Shown: positions 32,670 to 34,527 of the stretch, in pieces
How the letters are laid out: every line of letters begins with the position of its first letter
Position numbering within the stretch: position 1 is the stretch's first letter
Source of the DNA: Bacillota bacterium
GTDB taxonomy: Bacteria; Bacillota; Clostridia; Lachnospirales; Lachnospiraceae
Assembly: GCA_023436225.1 (NCBI GenBank)
Contig: JAEZKA010000073.1
Location: 1-34,527, forward strand
Length of the DNA: 34,527 nt
Direction: 5' to 3'
Translations under genes and position numbers: made by a program
The notes under the pieces: model-generated
Told to the model about the DNA's origin: nothing
Databases searched by the model: none
Seen by the model: the letters and a program-made list of their open reading frames with translations, nothing else

Positions 32670-32698
32670 ATTATATCAGCTTTGATAATGATTTTAAA
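32670..32698 (-). promoter_or_regulatory. Promoter for the DegV gene
   Basis: TTTAAA (32693-32698), a 17-base spacer and extended -10 TGaTATAAT (TATAAT at 32670-32675) on the minus strand. It gives a leader of about 130 bases. Confidence 0.55.
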
Positions 32699-32785
32699 GT
32701 ATATAATTATATAATTTCATTAAATTTGTTCATACTTTATCTAGTGGATTAACCTAGGAGACAAGTGAATAGAAAAGGAGCTACT

Positions 32786-34527
32786 ATGCTTTACTTAAAG
32801 AATATATACAAGAATTATAAGGTAGGAGATTTAACAATACAGGCTCTGTCAGATATCAATCTGGAATTTCGCAGCCATGAATTTGTATCCGTACTCGGGC
32901 CCTCCGGCTGCGGCAAAACCACCTTACTTAATTTAATCGGAGGCTTGGATCGCTATACCAGCGGGGATTTATCCATCAATGGAAGATCCACAAAGGAGTT
33001 TACGGATAATGAATGGGATACCTATCGCAATCACTATGTTGGTTTTATCTTTCAAACCTATCAACTAATTCCTCATCAAACAGTCCTTTCCAATGTTGAG
33101 CTGGCTTTGGCACTCTCCGGGGTAACAAAGTCAGAACGAAGAACGCGAGCTAGTGAGGCATTGAAGAAGGTTGGTCTGTCCGATCAGCTGAGAAAGAAAC
33201 CAAATCAGCTCTCCGGTGGACAAATGCAAAGAGTTGCCATCGCTCGTGCCCTGGTTAATAACCCCTATATTCTACTGGCTGATGAGCCTACCGGTGCCCT
33301 TGATTCAGAAACTAGTATTCAAATCATGGAGATCCTAAAGGAGATCTCTAGGGATCGGCTGATTATCATGGTTACTCATAATCCCGAGCTGGCAGAGCAT
33401 TATTCAAGTAGAATTATACGCTTACAGGACGGAAGGGTTGTGGGAGATACCAACCTTTATACCTCTGCGACAGAGAACACTTCTTCCCCTGAATTAACAA
33501 TGAATACCGGGATGGACCACCTCTTAAGCTCGAAAGGCACCTCTATGTCCTTTGCGACAGCACTCTCGCTTTCGCTCAATAATTTAATGACAAAGAAAAT
33601 GCGTACCTTCATGACCGCCTTTGCCGGTAGCATCGGTATCATAGGAATCGCATTAATTCTGGCACTGTCCCATGGGATTCAGACCTATATTAATAAGGTT
33701 CAGGAGGATACTCTCTCCTCCTATCCTATTACCATTCAGAAGGAGAGCATGGATCTGGCAGGTATGTTTCGAGCCTTTGGAGATAATGAGGACGCAAATA
33801 TATCCTACGAACCGGATAAGATTTATTCAACAAATCAGATGAGTGAGATGATGAATACCATGGTCGCGGAGGCTCAAACCAATAATCTGGAGGCCTTTAA
33901 GAATTATGTAGAAGATATCGATAACGGTTTCATAGCCAATATCAGCACGATCCAATATCATTATCCGATGACCTTGAATATCTATAAAGCGGACACCCGG
34001 ACAGAGATTACAAAGCTAAATCCCAGCAATCTATTTGATACCTTTTACGGTGATTCCATTGCCTCGGAAATGGCCTCTCAGATGTCCTCCTTGTTCAGCT
34101 CCGGTATAGAGGTATGGGAGGAGATGCTTGATAATCAAGGGCTGCTACGATCACAATATGATATACTTACAGGCACCTGGCCGAAGCAATATAACGAGCT
34201 TGTATTAATTGTAAACGAGAATAACCAAATCAGTGATATGGCATTATACGCCCTTGGACTTAGAGACATGGATGAAATCCAAAAGATCATGGAGGCTGCT
34301 ATGGCCGGTGAAGGCTATGAGCCCGAGGCCTTTAGCTATACCTTTGAGGAGCTTCTTTCTATGACCTTCAAGCTGGTCCTTCCGGCTGACTATTACAGGG
34401 AGGAGGAGGACGGCTCCTGGACCGACATAAGGGAGGATATTGATGAAATGAGAAGGGTTGTTGGCGGTGGCACGACACTGAAGCTCGTCGGAATCCTTCG
34501 TCCGAACAAGGATGCTGTGTCAACCTC
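32786..34527 (+). CDS. ABC transporter ATPase fused to FtsX/MacB-like permease (3' part missing)
   Basis: The first 580 codons, cut by the window end with no stop codon. The N-terminal LolD/MacB-type ATPase (about 1-225) shows Walker A GPSGCGKTT (38-46), LSGGQ (142-146), Walker B ILLADEP (162-168) and the H-loop VTHNPE. It is fused to a permease: after a linker comes a membrane helix (about 276-296, KMRTFMTAFAGSIGIIGIALILALS), then a long extracytoplasmic domain rich in D/E/S that continues past the edge. Remaining FtsX spans should follow. AAAAGGAG precedes the ATG by 5 bases. Such fusions in Clostridia are usually tied to peptide export or antimicrobial defence; no partner can be seen. Confidence 0.88.
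   Translation, partial: MLYLKNIYKNYKVGDLTIQALSDINLEFRSHEFVSVLGPSGCGKTTLLNLIGGLDRYTSGDLSINGRSTKEFTDNEWDTYRNHYVGFIFQTYQLIPHQTVLSNVELALALSGVTKSERRTRASEALKKVGLSDQLRKKPNQLSGGQMQRVAIARALVNNPYILLADEPTGALDSETSIQIMEILKEISRDRLIIMVTHNPELAEHYSSRIIRLQDGRVVGDTNLYTSATENTSSPELTMNTGMDHLLSSKGTSMSFATALSLSLNNLMTKKMRTFMTAFAGSIGIIGIALILALSHGIQTYINKVQEDTLSSYPITIQKESMDLAGMFRAFGDNEDANISYEPDKIYSTNQMSEMMNTMVAEAQTNNLEAFKNYVEDIDNGFIANISTIQYHYPMTLNIYKADTRTEITKLNPSNLFDTFYGDSIASEMASQMSSLFSSGIEVWEEMLDNQGLLRSQYDILTGTWPKQYNELVLIVNENNQISDMALYALGLRDMDEIQKIMEAAMAGEGYEPEAFSYTFEELLSMTFKLVLPADYYREEEDGSWTDIREDIDEMRRVVGGGTTLKLVGILRPNKDAVST

Noticed and set aside
32682..32715. Promoter for the fused ABC transporter using TTGATA and TATAAT boxes
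   Set aside because: The TATAAT matches lie 14 or 22 bases from TTGATA; neither spacing is acceptable.

Overview
The window looks like chromosomal DNA of a low-GC anaerobic Firmicute of the class Clostridia, most likely Lachnospiraceae. The grounds are: AT-rich spacers with strong AGGAGG-type ribosome binding sites; Clostridia-type families (DUF3793, DUF2804, a lone beta-glucoside-type PTS IIC, GPH symporter with GH13 and GH3 glucosidases, a CACHE-like chemoreceptor); and small proteins that resemble Lachnospiraceae hypotheticals. I see no phage, plasmid, transposase, CRISPR, rRNA or tRNA. The family placement is inference from protein character, not from a marker gene.

Layout. 1-3847 (+): an OmpR-type response regulator, an ABC ATPase, an ABC-2 permease and a one-membrane-segment histidine kinase, i.e. 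a self-regulated export or resistance module, with a 26-bp near-palindrome and a TATAAT box between regulator and ATPase. 4222-5529 (+): a secreted/membrane protein with a YcxB-like C-terminus. 5665-11057 (-): a 68-aa protein, an orphan PTS IIC, oligoendopeptidase F, a DNA alkyltransferase, a permuted-papain-fold hydrolase and a CPBP membrane protease. 11396-12859: a divergent nitroreductase / OhrR-like MarR regulator pair sharing a symmetric control region and, on the regulator side, a strongly structured leader. 12862-18676 (-): a sugar operon (GPH symporter, GH13 oligo-1,6-glucosidase-like, GH3 beta-glucosidase) with an 18-bp perfect palindrome at the predicted transcription start. 18865-19371 (+): an HD-domain protein. 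19555-24564 (-): ArgC, an M42 aminopeptidase, an EamA transporter, DUF3793, an NAD-dependent epimerase-like protein and a small Cys/His protein. 24878-27082 (-): a chemoreceptor. 27321-32535 (-): DUF2804, an MFS transporter, adenine deaminase and a DegV fatty-acid-binding protein. 32786-end (+): the first part of a fused MacB/FtsX-like ABC transporter, cut by the window edge.

Most genes are ordinary accessory metabolism. The points most worth a second look are in the non-coding DNA and domain edges: the three-way-junction-like leader of the OhrR-like gene with paired operators; two copies of a small hairpin module at gene 3' ends; a structured element with a 28-bp perfect palindrome near 24650; and a possible shared small domain at the C-terminus of the GH3 enzyme and the N-terminus of the neighbouring GH13 enzyme. 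I did not find a system that I would call clearly new. Start codons were moved from the longest reading frame wherever ribosome-binding-site spacing favoured an internal start.
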